Assembly (NCBI GenBank): GCA_949282555.1
Contig: CASDPK010000006.1
Span: forward strand, 28,611 to 92,610
DNA: 64,000 bases
Reading direction: 5' to 3'
Source: an uncultured Lentisphaeraceae bacterium
Lineage (GTDB): Bacteria; Verrucomicrobiota; Kiritimatiellia; RFP12; DVOR01
The notes under the pieces are model-generated. The model did not search any database and had not been told where the DNA came from. It worked only from the letters and a program-made list of their open reading frames with translations. Position numbers and translations under genes: made by a program. Positions 34,705 to 45,436 of the stretch are shown one piece after another (the first letter of the stretch is position 1; the number at the start of each line of letters is the position of its first letter).

Positions 34705-34939
34705 GGTTCTTCGCCAGTCACTGTGGGCAAACCCGTTTAGGCCACAAATACGATAGACGCTGAGGGCAACGTCTTTCCTATCCTCTCATGTTCCCTAAGG
34801 AAAGCCAAGTAAGATGACGGATTGCGATACGAACAAAAAGGATGTTCTCGACAGGAACGGCGGAGACGTTGAAATCCCCGCCACCTGTCGGGAACTTCCC
34901 TCCTCCCCTGAGTTTGCCCACAGTAAGCGCAGAAGAACC
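34705..34939. mobile_element. Non-autonomous ISL3-like MITE (235 bp)
   Basis: Bounded by 28-bp terminal inverted repeats: left GGTTCTTC-n7-ACTGTGGGCAAAC (34705-34732), right the reverse complement (34912-34939). They match at 23 of 28 positions, with 21 perfect in two outer and inner blocks and the mismatches confined to the 7-base middle. An exact 8-bp direct repeat flanks it. Termini starting GG-TCTTC and 8-bp duplications are what I recall for the ISL3 family. No transposase is encoded. Inside is a hairpin (CGACAGG near 34854 with CCTGTCG near 34884, plus GGCGG/CCGCC). It is inserted between the hisG promoter and the G-tract promoter. Confidence 0.85.
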
Positions 34940-34947
34940 ATCGGCAC
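34940..34947. repeat. Right 8-bp target-site duplication
   Basis: Second exact copy of ATCGGCAC, abutting the right terminal inverted repeat and 30 bases before the -35 box of the next promoter. Confidence 0.85.
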
Positions 34948-34977
34948 TGTGCTAAGTTGTGAAATGGCATTTTAATC

Positions 34978-35004
34978 TTGACAGGGGGGGGGGGGTGGTA
35001 ATAT
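34978..35004 (+). promoter_or_regulatory. Promoter with a 12-G tract in the spacer (predicted phase-variable)
   Basis: Perfect -35 TTGACA (34978-34983) is followed directly by 12 consecutive G (34984-34995), TGG, and -10 TAATAT (34999-35004). The spacer is 15 bases at this tract length; 14 G would give the optimal 17. Slippage in such tracts switches promoters on and off in Neisseria and Bordetella. AT-rich sequence upstream of the -35 may act as an UP element. Confidence 0.75.
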
Positions 35005-35052
35005 GCGGCTGTTTTCGAAGGTGCTCTCAGGAAAATTGGAGGACGATTGACG

Positions 35053-35748
35053 ATGAAACGCATGATGGTGTTGGCGGCGGCGATTTGCGCCGCGGGAATG
35101 GTGAGTGCGGTCAGTACAAATTGGACATCATATGGAACGCACACAAAGGGGAATTATGCCGACAGTGGTCTCAATATTGGGAAAGGGGAGGCTGGTACCA
35201 TCGCACTTGTGTTCACACCGAGTTCATTAACAGGTGACGCAAATGGTGCGAAGTATCTGATGATGTTTGGCGCACAGGCAGAGGGAACTACTGATGCTTC
35301 GCAGGGAGGATCGTTGAATCGTGTACAACTTGCTTACAACAATGGTGCGTTATTGTTCAACGTCTTGAATACCGGGGCGCAGGGAGGAACCTCCGTACTG
35401 GAGGGCGGGATGCAATCCTTCGGAGAGCTTTATACAGGGAAGGAGAATGTATTGGCCTTGAGCATTGACCGGACGACGGAGGGAACAATTGCCTTTACGG
35501 TGACGGTGAATGGCACAAAAAAAACGTTTTCCATTACGGATGACACGGAGAATGCTTACCGGATTTTCTCCTTGAATCAGAATTATGGGGGAAGTTCCAA
35601 TGTGGCGCCGGAGGGAACGACGTTTGATATTTACACAATGTCGGGCGTAGCGACTGCGGAGGACATCGCTTCGCTTCCCGAGCCGACGGCGTTGGCGTTG
35701 CTGGCGCTGGGCGTGGCGGGGCTGGCGTTGCGCCGCCGTGTGGCGTAA
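35053..35748 (+). CDS. PEP-CTERM surface protein under the G-tract promoter
   Basis: 231 residues: signal peptide (MKRMMVLAAAICAAGMVSA), a beta-rich, Gly/Thr/Asn-rich middle typical of extracellular domains, and a C-terminal PEP-CTERM sorting signal, LPEPTALALLALGVAGLALRRR: the PEP motif, a hydrophobic helix and a basic end. Such proteins are processed by exosortase and attached to the surface or exopolysaccharide matrix. The middle has a concanavalin/lectin-like look (two beta-sandwich type strands) but is not assigned. GGAGG lies 10 bases before ATG 35053. Followed by a terminator. Confidence 0.82.
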   Translation: MKRMMVLAAAICAAGMVSAVSTNWTSYGTHTKGNYADSGLNIGKGEAGTIALVFTPSSLTGDANGAKYLMMFGAQAEGTTDASQGGSLNRVQLAYNNGALLFNVLNTGAQGGTSVLEGGMQSFGELYTGKENVLALSIDRTTEGTIAFTVTVNGTKKTFSITDDTENAYRIFSLNQNYGGSSNVAPEGTTFDIYTMSGVATAEDIASLPEPTALALLALGVAGLALRRRVA

Positions 35749-35770
35749 GGTCGGCTTTGAGCTTGTTTGT

Positions 35771-35803
35771 GGCAGGTCGGCCTATGGCTTGGCCTGCCTT
35801 TTT
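35771..35803 (+). terminator. Terminator after the PEP-CTERM gene
   Basis: GGCAGGTC (35771-35778) pairs with GGCCTGCC (35791-35798) with one G-T pair, then five T. Confidence 0.8.
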
Positions 35804-35826
35804 GTTGGAAGGGATGGAGTGTGGTT

Positions 35827-36879
35827 ATGCGTTCATTGTTGCTTCTTTGGGTTGGGATGGCCATGGGGTCGGCGTTTGCGGGGACGGTGACGTTTTCGGG
35901 GAAGACGGCCGACGCTATTGAGGCCGTGGGCGCGTGGGGCCTTGAGGCGGTGGCGTGGCAGCCGTATGATGCCACCGTGGATACGTGGACTAAGTGCGGG
36001 TTTATGGCCACGGGGAGCGTCTGGAAGGATAAGACGCTGTTTGCGCCAGATGTCAACATTCAGACAGCGGGGCGCTGGCGGGCGACGTTTCGGGCGGCGG
36101 AGCCGGCGATGCTGTATCAGGTGATGCTGTCGGTTCGGATTCACAATAGCAGTGGGGAGACGCAAACGCAGGGGACGCTGCGTTCGGCGACCTTTCGGTT
36201 GGCGACTGCGACGGCAGAGGCTTCCGCCACGGTCACCCTGACGGGGGCGGGGACGTTGGAGGCGCAGCAGAACACGGTGACCTTGGTCTTTGACACGGCG
36301 GTGACGGTGGCGGCGGGGGAGAGCATCACGTTGATGTGTGAGCGGGCGGAGGAGACGCTGGGCTGTTACTTTGGGCTCACGCAGGTGGCGTTTGAGGATT
36401 GTCTTGTTGTTTCGGGGGAGGTGGCGTGGCCGGAGGATGGCTCATCGCCGATGGTTTGCTTCCAAGGCGGCACTCTGACGATTCCGGCGGGGGTGACGGT
36501 GAATGGTTTGCGGGTGATGGAGGATTCCGCGGGAGGCACGCTCCGGGTGTTTGGGGCGTTGCATGGGGTGGATTCCGGGGAACCCGCGAGGACGGCGTTT
36601 CCGCTTCCTGCGGAGGTGACGGTGATCTTGGAGGATGGGGCGGAGCTCTTTATGGATGGGCGGCTGTCGGCGCGGGTGTGTGTGCCGGGAGCGGCGATGC
36701 TGGGGGCGGCCTCGGAGGAGGGCACCCTGACGTTGGATGCCGTGGAGTTTGGCAGTGAGGCACAGCCGCAGGTGATGCGGGGCTGTGTGGAGGTTTACCG
36801 TTGCCGCATGTTCGGCGTGGCGGAGGGGGCGGCCCTCCGGCGTTGGGATTGCGTGGGGCAACGGATGCGGATTCGGTGA
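35827..36879 (+). CDS. Secreted beta-rich protein of unknown function
   Basis: 350 residues with a signal peptide (MRSLLLLWVGMAMGSAFAG). The rest is dominated by short Thr-, Val- and Gly-rich strands (SATFRLATATAEASATVTLTGAG and TLTIPAGVTVNGLRVMEDS), resembling an outer-surface beta-helix or beta-sandwich protein. There is no PEP-CTERM or autotransporter barrel, and it contains 9 or so Cys, mostly in the C-terminal half. It starts 24 bases past the terminator T tract and lies 19 bases before the sulfatase, so it may be made with that enzyme as a substrate-binding partner. Confidence 0.6.
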   Translation: MRSLLLLWVGMAMGSAFAGTVTFSGKTADAIEAVGAWGLEAVAWQPYDATVDTWTKCGFMATGSVWKDKTLFAPDVNIQTAGRWRATFRAAEPAMLYQVMLSVRIHNSSGETQTQGTLRSATFRLATATAEASATVTLTGAGTLEAQQNTVTLVFDTAVTVAAGESITLMCERAEETLGCYFGLTQVAFEDCLVVSGEVAWPEDGSSPMVCFQGGTLTIPAGVTVNGLRVMEDSAGGTLRVFGALHGVDSGEPARTAFPLPAEVTVILEDGAELFMDGRLSARVCVPGAAMLGAASEEGTLTLDAVEFGSEAQPQVMRGCVEVYRCRMFGVAEGAALRRWDCVGQRMRIR

Positions 36880-36898
36880 CGAACGGGAGGAAAAGGAA

Positions 36899-39151
36899 AT
36901 GCGACGCAGAACGTTTCTGAAGGCGCTTGGCGCGTGTGCGGCGGCGGCACCGGGGGCACTTTGGGCCATGGGCCCGGAAGAGGTTTCGATGGTGCGCCCG
37001 GATCTTCCGGAGATCCCTGGCGTGGGACGCCGGCCTAACGTGATTTTGGTGCTGTGCGATGACCTTGGTTGGGGGGATTTGGGGCTTTTTTGGCAGAATG
37101 GGCGGTCGGGGGAGCCGCATATTGACACGCCGAATCTGGATGCGGCAATGCGCCGTGGCGTGATGCTGACGCAGGCATATACCACCGCTCCCGTTTGTGC
37201 CCCGGCCCGGGCTTCGATGGTGACGGGAAAACATCAGGGGCACTGCAACCTTCGCGACAATATGTTTGACCGCCCGATTGATGCGCACATGACCCTCGGA
37301 ACGGTGATGAAGCGGGCGGGTTACGCCACGTGGCACGTCGGCAAATGGGGCATTGGCGGCGGTTATGAGAGCGGAGGGGTGCCGCGTCGCGCAATGGCGT
37401 GTGATGCGGGGTTCGATTACTCCTACGGTTATCCGGCACACGCGCATGGGCACTCGTTCTATCATTGGGAGAGCGCGAATTGGAGGACCTCCAAGACGGG
37501 CTCTCCCCTCGTGGAGAATGTCTCGGCCGCCGCCTACAAGGATGGCCGATATGCCCAGCTTTCCGCAGGCGCGGAAGGGATGGCGTTTGAGCAGGACGAG
37601 GAGGGAACCTATTGGCGGCGCTTGGTGGCGAACGCGGAGGTGCGTTATTGCTATGACACCGACCTGTTCACCGCCAAGATCAAGCAGCTCATCAAGGCGC
37701 ACCAGGAGGCGGGGAGAAGTGAGCCGTTCTTCTGCTATGCCTGTTATACCACGGTGCATGGTTCCGGTTCGCAGAACAGCCAAGGGGATACCACGCTGGC
37801 TTCCGTCGAAAACTTCCATGTGCCGGGGCGCGCCTATCCGGCGTTGGATGAGGCGGACACCAATTGGGGTGGGGGCGTGACGTGGGAGAAGGATGACGGG
37901 GGACGGCTTCCGTTCAAGGAAATCAATGCAGATGGCGGGAATACGTCCAACACATACATTCACCCCGACTATCAGGCGTATGATTCGGTCTCCAAGCGCC
38001 GCTATGCCACCAATGTGCGCCGTTTGGACGATGCCTTGGGGGATTTGCTGAACTTTCTGCGGGTGCGAGGGCTGGAGGAAAATACGTTGTTCATCTTCAC
38101 GTCGGACAATGGTCCGGCCGGCGAATATCTCTCTCCCGCGGGGATCACGTGGGTGCAGAATGCCTTCGATTCCAATGGGCCTTTCAAGGGAATGAAGCGA
38201 TGGAGCTATGAGGGCGGGCTTCGAGAGCCGACTTTTGCCGTGTGGCCGGGGGTGATCCCGGCGGCGGACGGGGAGACGCCGCGCACCTGTGCGTTCCCCT
38301 TCCAGTTCCCCGCGTGGATGGCCACATTGGCCGATGTCGCGGGACTGCCGCAGCCGGCGCATTGCGATGGCGTTTCCCTCCTGCCCTCGCTCACGGGGGT
38401 GGGTCGGCAATTGCCCATGCGTATCTACACGGAATACAGCGATGGAGGCTCAGGGCAGAGCTTCGGGTTTGAGCAGATGGTGCGCGACGGCGATTACGTG
38501 CTGATTCGCAATCGTGGTGTCGGCGGAACCGTTGAACTTTACGACGTGGCGCACGACGAGGGCCAAACCAACGACCTTTCCGGGGCGCCGGAGCAGGCGC
38601 ATCGTGTCCGATGGATGAGTGATTTGTTGCTGACGTGCCGTATTCCTTCGGCCAAGGTTCCGGCGTCTTGCGGGGCGATTTCCGCCCATGCGCAGTCCCC
38701 CGCGGCGCTTGATGATCTCCCGTTGCCGGCGACGCCGTGTGCGGGAAGGTTGCCGCCATGGGAGGTGCGCCTCTTCTTGAAGGGGGCGGCGGATTGGCCG
38801 TGGGTGCCCAATTTCAGGACGCTTGTGCCGGATGTTGGTTTCTTGGCAGACGATGCTTCAGCCATGCGGGCCCGCCTTCCTGACGCGGAGGCCTTTGGTT
38901 TGTCGGTGCGAGGATGGTTGGAAGTGGAAGAGGACAGTGAGGTTCTTTTCTCCGCCGAGGGTGCGGGCGGATGCCAGCTTTGGCTGCACGAGGCGCATGT
39001 GCTTGAATATGAGGCGGGAGATTGCTCCGAGGGACGCTCCATATCGTTCTCTCTCGCGAAGGGGCGGCATCCTTTTCGGCTTTGGCTTACGTCAACCCAA
39101 GGGGGCGCGGGGCTTTGCAAGGTTGCAGCTGGGAGTCTGACGCTGGCTTGA
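36899..39151 (+). CDS. Tat-exported sulfatase with C-terminal PA14-like domain
   Basis: 750 residues. The N-terminus MRRRTFLKALGACAAAAPG is a twin-arginine signal. The S1 sulfatase core has the metal Asp pair in LVLCDDLGWGD (54-55), the formylglycine site C100-A-P-A-R104 and HVGKWGIGG. Cys at this position needs activation by a formylglycine-generating enzyme (not in the window). From about 610 a beta-rich segment (LPDAEAFGLSVRGWLEVEEDSEVLFSAEG, then WLHEAHVLEYEAG) resembles PA14/GLEYA carbohydrate-binding domains. GGGAGG upstream. Likely removes sulfate from a host or algal glycan. Confidence 0.9.
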   Translation: MRRRTFLKALGACAAAAPGALWAMGPEEVSMVRPDLPEIPGVGRRPNVILVLCDDLGWGDLGLFWQNGRSGEPHIDTPNLDAAMRRGVMLTQAYTTAPVCAPARASMVTGKHQGHCNLRDNMFDRPIDAHMTLGTVMKRAGYATWHVGKWGIGGGYESGGVPRRAMACDAGFDYSYGYPAHAHGHSFYHWESANWRTSKTGSPLVENVSAAAYKDGRYAQLSAGAEGMAFEQDEEGTYWRRLVANAEVRYCYDTDLFTAKIKQLIKAHQEAGRSEPFFCYACYTTVHGSGSQNSQGDTTLASVENFHVPGRAYPALDEADTNWGGGVTWEKDDGGRLPFKEINADGGNTSNTYIHPDYQAYDSVSKRRYATNVRRLDDALGDLLNFLRVRGLEENTLFIFTSDNGPAGEYLSPAGITWVQNAFDSNGPFKGMKRWSYEGGLREPTFAVWPGVIPAADGETPRTCAFPFQFPAWMATLADVAGLPQPAHCDGVSLLPSLTGVGRQLPMRIYTEYSDGGSGQSFGFEQMVRDGDYVLIRNRGVGGTVELYDVAHDEGQTNDLSGAPEQAHRVRWMSDLLLTCRIPSAKVPASCGAISAHAQSPAALDDLPLPATPCAGRLPPWEVRLFLKGAADWPWVPNFRTLVPDVGFLADDASAMRARLPDAEAFGLSVRGWLEVEEDSEVLFSAEGAGGCQLWLHEAHVLEYEAGDCSEGRSISFSLAKGRHPFRLWLTSTQGGAGLCKVAAGSLTLA

Positions 39152-39193
39152 CGCTAGGGCGCTGGACGCCAATTCTCGCCCTTTTGACGGATG

Positions 39194-39237
39194 CATCCCG
39201 CCACGATCGGCAGTTCGTGGCGGGATGTTTTGATTTT
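39194..39237 (+). terminator. Terminator after the sulfatase gene
   Basis: CATCCCGCCACGA (39194-39206) and TCGTGGCGGGATG (39215-39227) form a 13-bp stem with an 8-base loop, followed by TTTTGATTTT. Confidence 0.88.
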
Positions 39238-39262
39238 GCATGATTTCGGGGGATGGGGAGGG

Positions 39263-39300
39263 TAAAAGGGCGGGCGCCGTGGGGAAACCCACGGCGCCCG
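39263..39300 (-). terminator. Terminator of carB
   Basis: CGGGCGCCGTGGG (39271-39283), loop GAAA, CCCACGGCGCCCG (39288-39300); on the minus strand followed by CCCTTTTA. It lies 22 bases past the carB stop. Confidence 0.85.
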
Positions 39301-39322
39301 CAGCCGTTCGAGATGGACACGC

Positions 39323-42526
<3,204 letters not shown>

Positions 42527-42685
42527 ACTGTTGACCTTCCTTCCGCCGCGCCCTGCGCGCGGGTTTGTTTCGCTTATAAACCGGGCTTATAGTCTACCAT
42601 AAGCATGTTTGCTTCGCATGAAATTTTTCCGGATTGTGGAATGATCTTCTCCGGGAATGGAATAGAAATGTGCGTTCCTTTTTGG

Positions 42686-42691
42686 TATATT
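42686..42691 (+). promoter_or_regulatory. -10 box TATATT before tRNA-Leu
   Basis: TATATT lies 13 bases before the mature tRNA start. No strong -35. Confidence 0.45.
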
Positions 42692-42704
42692 CACCCCCGT
42701 TTTT

Positions 42705-42789
42705 GGGCTCGTGGTGGAATTGGCAGACACGCAGGATTTAGGTTCCTGTGCCTTACGGCGCGAGGGTTCGACCCCCTCCGAGCCCACCA
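42705..42789 (+). tRNA. tRNA-Leu (anticodon UAG)
   Basis: Full class II cloverleaf: acceptor GGGCTCG (42705-42711) pairs with CGAGCCC (42779-42785), anticodon stem CAGGA/TCCTG around loop TTTAGGT with anticodon TAG at 42739-42741 reading CUA, a long variable arm (about 42749-42761) and a T-arm loop GGTTCGA. The CCA end is encoded (42787-42789). UAG Leu and class II shape agree. ispF starts 15 bases after it. Confidence 0.96.
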
Positions 42790-42804
42790 GATAGGGTTGG
42801 ATTT

Positions 42805-43278
42805 ATGCGGACAGGCATCGGTTTTGATACGCATCGGTTGGTGGAAGGGCGAAAGTTGATCCTCGGTGGCGTGGAGATCGCGCATCCTTTCGGCTTGTTG
42901 GGACATTCTGATGCGGATGTGCTCACGCATGCGATTATGGACGCACTGCTGGGAGCTATCGCGGCGGGAGACATTGGCCAGCATTTCCCTGACACGGACC
43001 CTAAGTGGGAGGGGGCGGACAGCCTAAAGTTGTTGTGTGCGGTGGTGGCGTTGTTGCGTGAGCGAGGATGGCGTGTGGGGAACGTGGATGCCACGGTCTT
43101 GGCGGAACGGCCCAAGTTGATGGCTCACATCCCGGAGATGCGTTCACGCTTGGCCGAAGCGATGGGGGTTGGAGAGGCGGATGTTTCCGTGAAGGCCACA
43201 ACGGTGGAAGGACTTGGTGCGATTGGCCGCCGAGAGGGGATTTCTGCGATGGCGGTCGCTACAGTGGAACGATTGTGA
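42805..43278 (+). CDS. ispF: 2-C-methyl-D-erythritol 2,4-cyclodiphosphate synthase
   Basis: 157 residues; fifth step of the MEP isoprenoid pathway. N-terminal [11 protein letters not shown] with metal ligands Asp and His, [26 protein letters not shown] and the C-terminal [17 protein letters not shown] are all conserved. No clear ribosome site, and it lies 15 bases after the tRNA, so it is probably made from a tRNA-mRNA transcript freed by tRNA processing. Confidence 0.96.
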   Translation: MRTGIGFDTHRLVEGRKLILGGVEIAHPFGLLGHSDADVLTHAIMDALLGAIAAGDIGQHFPDTDPKWEGADSLKLLCAVVALLRERGWRVGNVDATVLAERPKLMAHIPEMRSRLAEAMGVGEADVSVKATTVEGLGAIGRREGISAMAVATVERL

Positions 43279-43352
43279 CCGCATTTGACGGTACGTGGAT
43301 CGTCGGGTTTTCTCCGGGAATTGAGGGGAGAAGGACTTGTCTCTAGAATCAA

Positions 43353-43385
43353 CGCGGGGCGGTTGTTTGACCGCCCCGCGCTTTT
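43353..43385 (+). terminator. Terminator after ispF
   Basis: CGCGGGGCGGT (43353-43363), loop TGTTTG, ACCGCCCCGCG (43370-43380), then CTTTT. It also separates the convergent GH20 gene. Confidence 0.88.
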
Positions 43386-43405
43386 GGGATATGGATAATC
43401 GCCCG

Positions 43406-45265
43406 TTATTTCACGAGGTCCCGTTCCGGCATCGGAAGGGTGTAGAACTGGCAGGAGTCCGGATAGAATTGGCGCTTGGGCTTTCCTCCGACGGGGCGTC
43501 CGTCGGCCCACAGCTCAACATTGCGAGGCGTCACACGGAAGGTGAGTGCGACTTCACGGTCCTTGGGAAGCGCATAATCGAAGGTGTATTGCGCCCCCTC
43601 ACGGCGGAACCCAACCTTTCCATTCACCGGAGAGACGGCCCAAAGATCGGTTTCATCGCCTTCGGCAAGTTTGAGCGGCTGATCCCCGGTTCGCGTGACG
43701 GCATAGGTCTTTTCCCACTGCGGAACCGCCAAACAGACAGGGGAGCCATTGGCGGCCATGCAACGCAAGAAGTTGGCATACGAACGCTTCGGAGGCTCGC
43801 GATCCCAAGTCTTTTGCGCTACGATTGCGCAGTTTCGTCGAATGCGGGCCAACAGATCGCGTCCGGTGAGGCCGGGGTCGGTGAGGAATGAATTGTCGTT
43901 CCACATGGCCCAAGCGCCTCCAAGCAATTTGGGGTCTGCTGGGTCAACGCTTTGGTTGTGGAAAAGGGCCGGGGTCCAACGCTCGTAAAGGAACTTGGTG
44001 TCAATATCGTCACCGTAGGCACCGATGTTTCCTTTCCCGTTGGGGACAACGTAGGTGTAAGAATCAAGAATGTTGATAATGTCGTATCCGGCCTTGATGG
44101 CTTCACGAGGGTTTTGCCATCCCATGCTCCAAATGTGCATCTGTACACCTTCCGATGTGACGGGAGTGGTGCCGCGCTTTTGGGAGAGGGAACCCCATAG
44201 ACGGGGCGTTTTGCCTTTGGCACGAATGTGCTTGAGCATTTGGTCGGCGAATTTCCGATAACTTTCGCTGTCGCCGTAGTATTCATCGGTTCCGATGTGG
44301 ACAATGTCTCCCGAGAACACATCGTCATCGATGTATTCATCGAAAATGGAGGAAACGAACCCAAACGTTTCAGGATTGTTGAGGTCAAGCATCGCCGCGC
44401 GTTCGCAATCGTGCTTCTTGCCTACGGACCCCTTGTACATCAAATCCGGGCGAACACGGACCAAGGAGAGCGCATGCCCAGGAACGTCCAGCTCGGGTAC
44501 CAGTGTGACGCCGCGAGCGGAAGCATAGGCCACAAGCGCCTTATAATCGGCCTTGGAATAAACAATGTCCGTGGAGGCCAAGCCCTTGATTTTGGATTCC
44601 AGGCGGAATCCTCCGGCGGTGGGCTCTTGTTTGAGGACATCTTCCGCGGTCTTCACGCCGGGATAACGATGAAGCCAAATGTAGTTGTCGGAGAGGTGAA
44701 GCTGGAGGTCGTTGAGCTTGTAATAGGAACAGAGATCAATGATCTGACGTAGCGTGGTCAGTGTGAACGGTTTGCGTCCACAATCGAACATGAAACCGCG
44801 CACGCGGTAGTCGGGCCAGTCTTTGGCGATGCCACAGGGGAATGTCCCCTCATTGGCCCGAAGGACTTGCAGGAGAGAGCGTGTCCCCCAGAACGCACCG
44901 AGCGGGGTGGACGCTTCGATTCGGATGCCGTTTGGGGTTGCGGTGAGCACGTAACCCTCGGAGTGGCCTATGATTCCGGGGGAGATGGCAAGCAATATAT
45001 CCCCAGGGCCGAAGGATTCGCTGGAGAACCAACCCTTACGTTCTTGGACGAGCGGAAGCTTCAGTTCGGCAGCGAAGGTCGCCGCGTAGGTTTTCAAGTC
45101 CGCGCAGGCATTTTCAGGGATGACGATACGTGAGGTCGCTTGGACTTTATAGGTGCCAGCCTCTGTGGCCTCTGTCCATTGGCGGAGCTCCGGAATGACA
45201 CTGGGCTTGGCACCCCAAGCGACGGCACCAACCAAGAGCACGACAGGAAGTAAGAACGCTTTCAT
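43406..45265 (-). CDS. Secreted beta-N-acetylhexosaminidase (GH20)
   Basis: 619 residues with a signal peptide (MKAFLLPVVLLVGAVAWGA). An N-terminal GH20b domain (about 20-145) precedes the catalytic barrel, which starts at DYRVRGFMFDCGRKPF and has the diagnostic Asp327-Glu328 pair in HIGTDEYY plus LQLHLSDNY and VPELDVPGHA. Removes terminal GlcNAc or GalNAc from glycans by substrate assistance. A short C-terminal beta domain follows. No clear Shine-Dalgarno before the start. Confidence 0.93.
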   Translation of the reverse strand: MKAFLLPVVLLVGAVAWGAKPSVIPELRQWTEATEAGTYKVQATSRIVIPENACADLKTYAATFAAELKLPLVQERKGWFSSESFGPGDILLAISPGIIGHSEGYVLTATPNGIRIEASTPLGAFWGTRSLLQVLRANEGTFPCGIAKDWPDYRVRGFMFDCGRKPFTLTTLRQIIDLCSYYKLNDLQLHLSDNYIWLHRYPGVKTAEDVLKQEPTAGGFRLESKIKGLASTDIVYSKADYKALVAYASARGVTLVPELDVPGHALSLVRVRPDLMYKGSVGKKHDCERAAMLDLNNPETFGFVSSIFDEYIDDDVFSGDIVHIGTDEYYGDSESYRKFADQMLKHIRAKGKTPRLWGSLSQKRGTTPVTSEGVQMHIWSMGWQNPREAIKAGYDIINILDSYTYVVPNGKGNIGAYGDDIDTKFLYERWTPALFHNQSVDPADPKLLGGAWAMWNDNSFLTDPGLTGRDLLARIRRNCAIVAQKTWDREPPKRSYANFLRCMAANGSPVCLAVPQWEKTYAVTRTGDQPLKLAEGDETDLWAVSPVNGKVGFRREGAQYTFDYALPKDREVALTFRVTPRNVELWADGRPVGGKPKRQFYPDSCQFYTLPMPERDLVK

Positions 45266-45366
45266 AATGCGGAGAAGGATAACATGGAGGCATTGGGCAG
45301 TGCAAGCAATGCGATTATCGGAATATCAAGGGGAAAGACGGCATAACGGAGGAATCAGCGATGTGC

Positions 45367-45372
45367 TATACT
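45367..45372 (+). promoter_or_regulatory. -10 box TATACT of speA
   Basis: TATACT followed by a C-rich CTCCC start region; transcription would start near 45379, giving a leader of about 58 bases before ATG 45437. Confidence 0.45.
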
Positions 45373-45436
45373 CTCCCAACCGACGCGCCGTGCGCGCCGG
45401 ATGTTTTCTGTTCGGAACCGACATGGAGAGAGGACC

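Noticed and set aside
34737..35144. 135-codon minus-strand frame over the MITE and G-tract promoter
   Set aside because: Runs through terminal repeats, a promoter and the start of a real gene; the long G tract would encode a proline run. No ribosome site.
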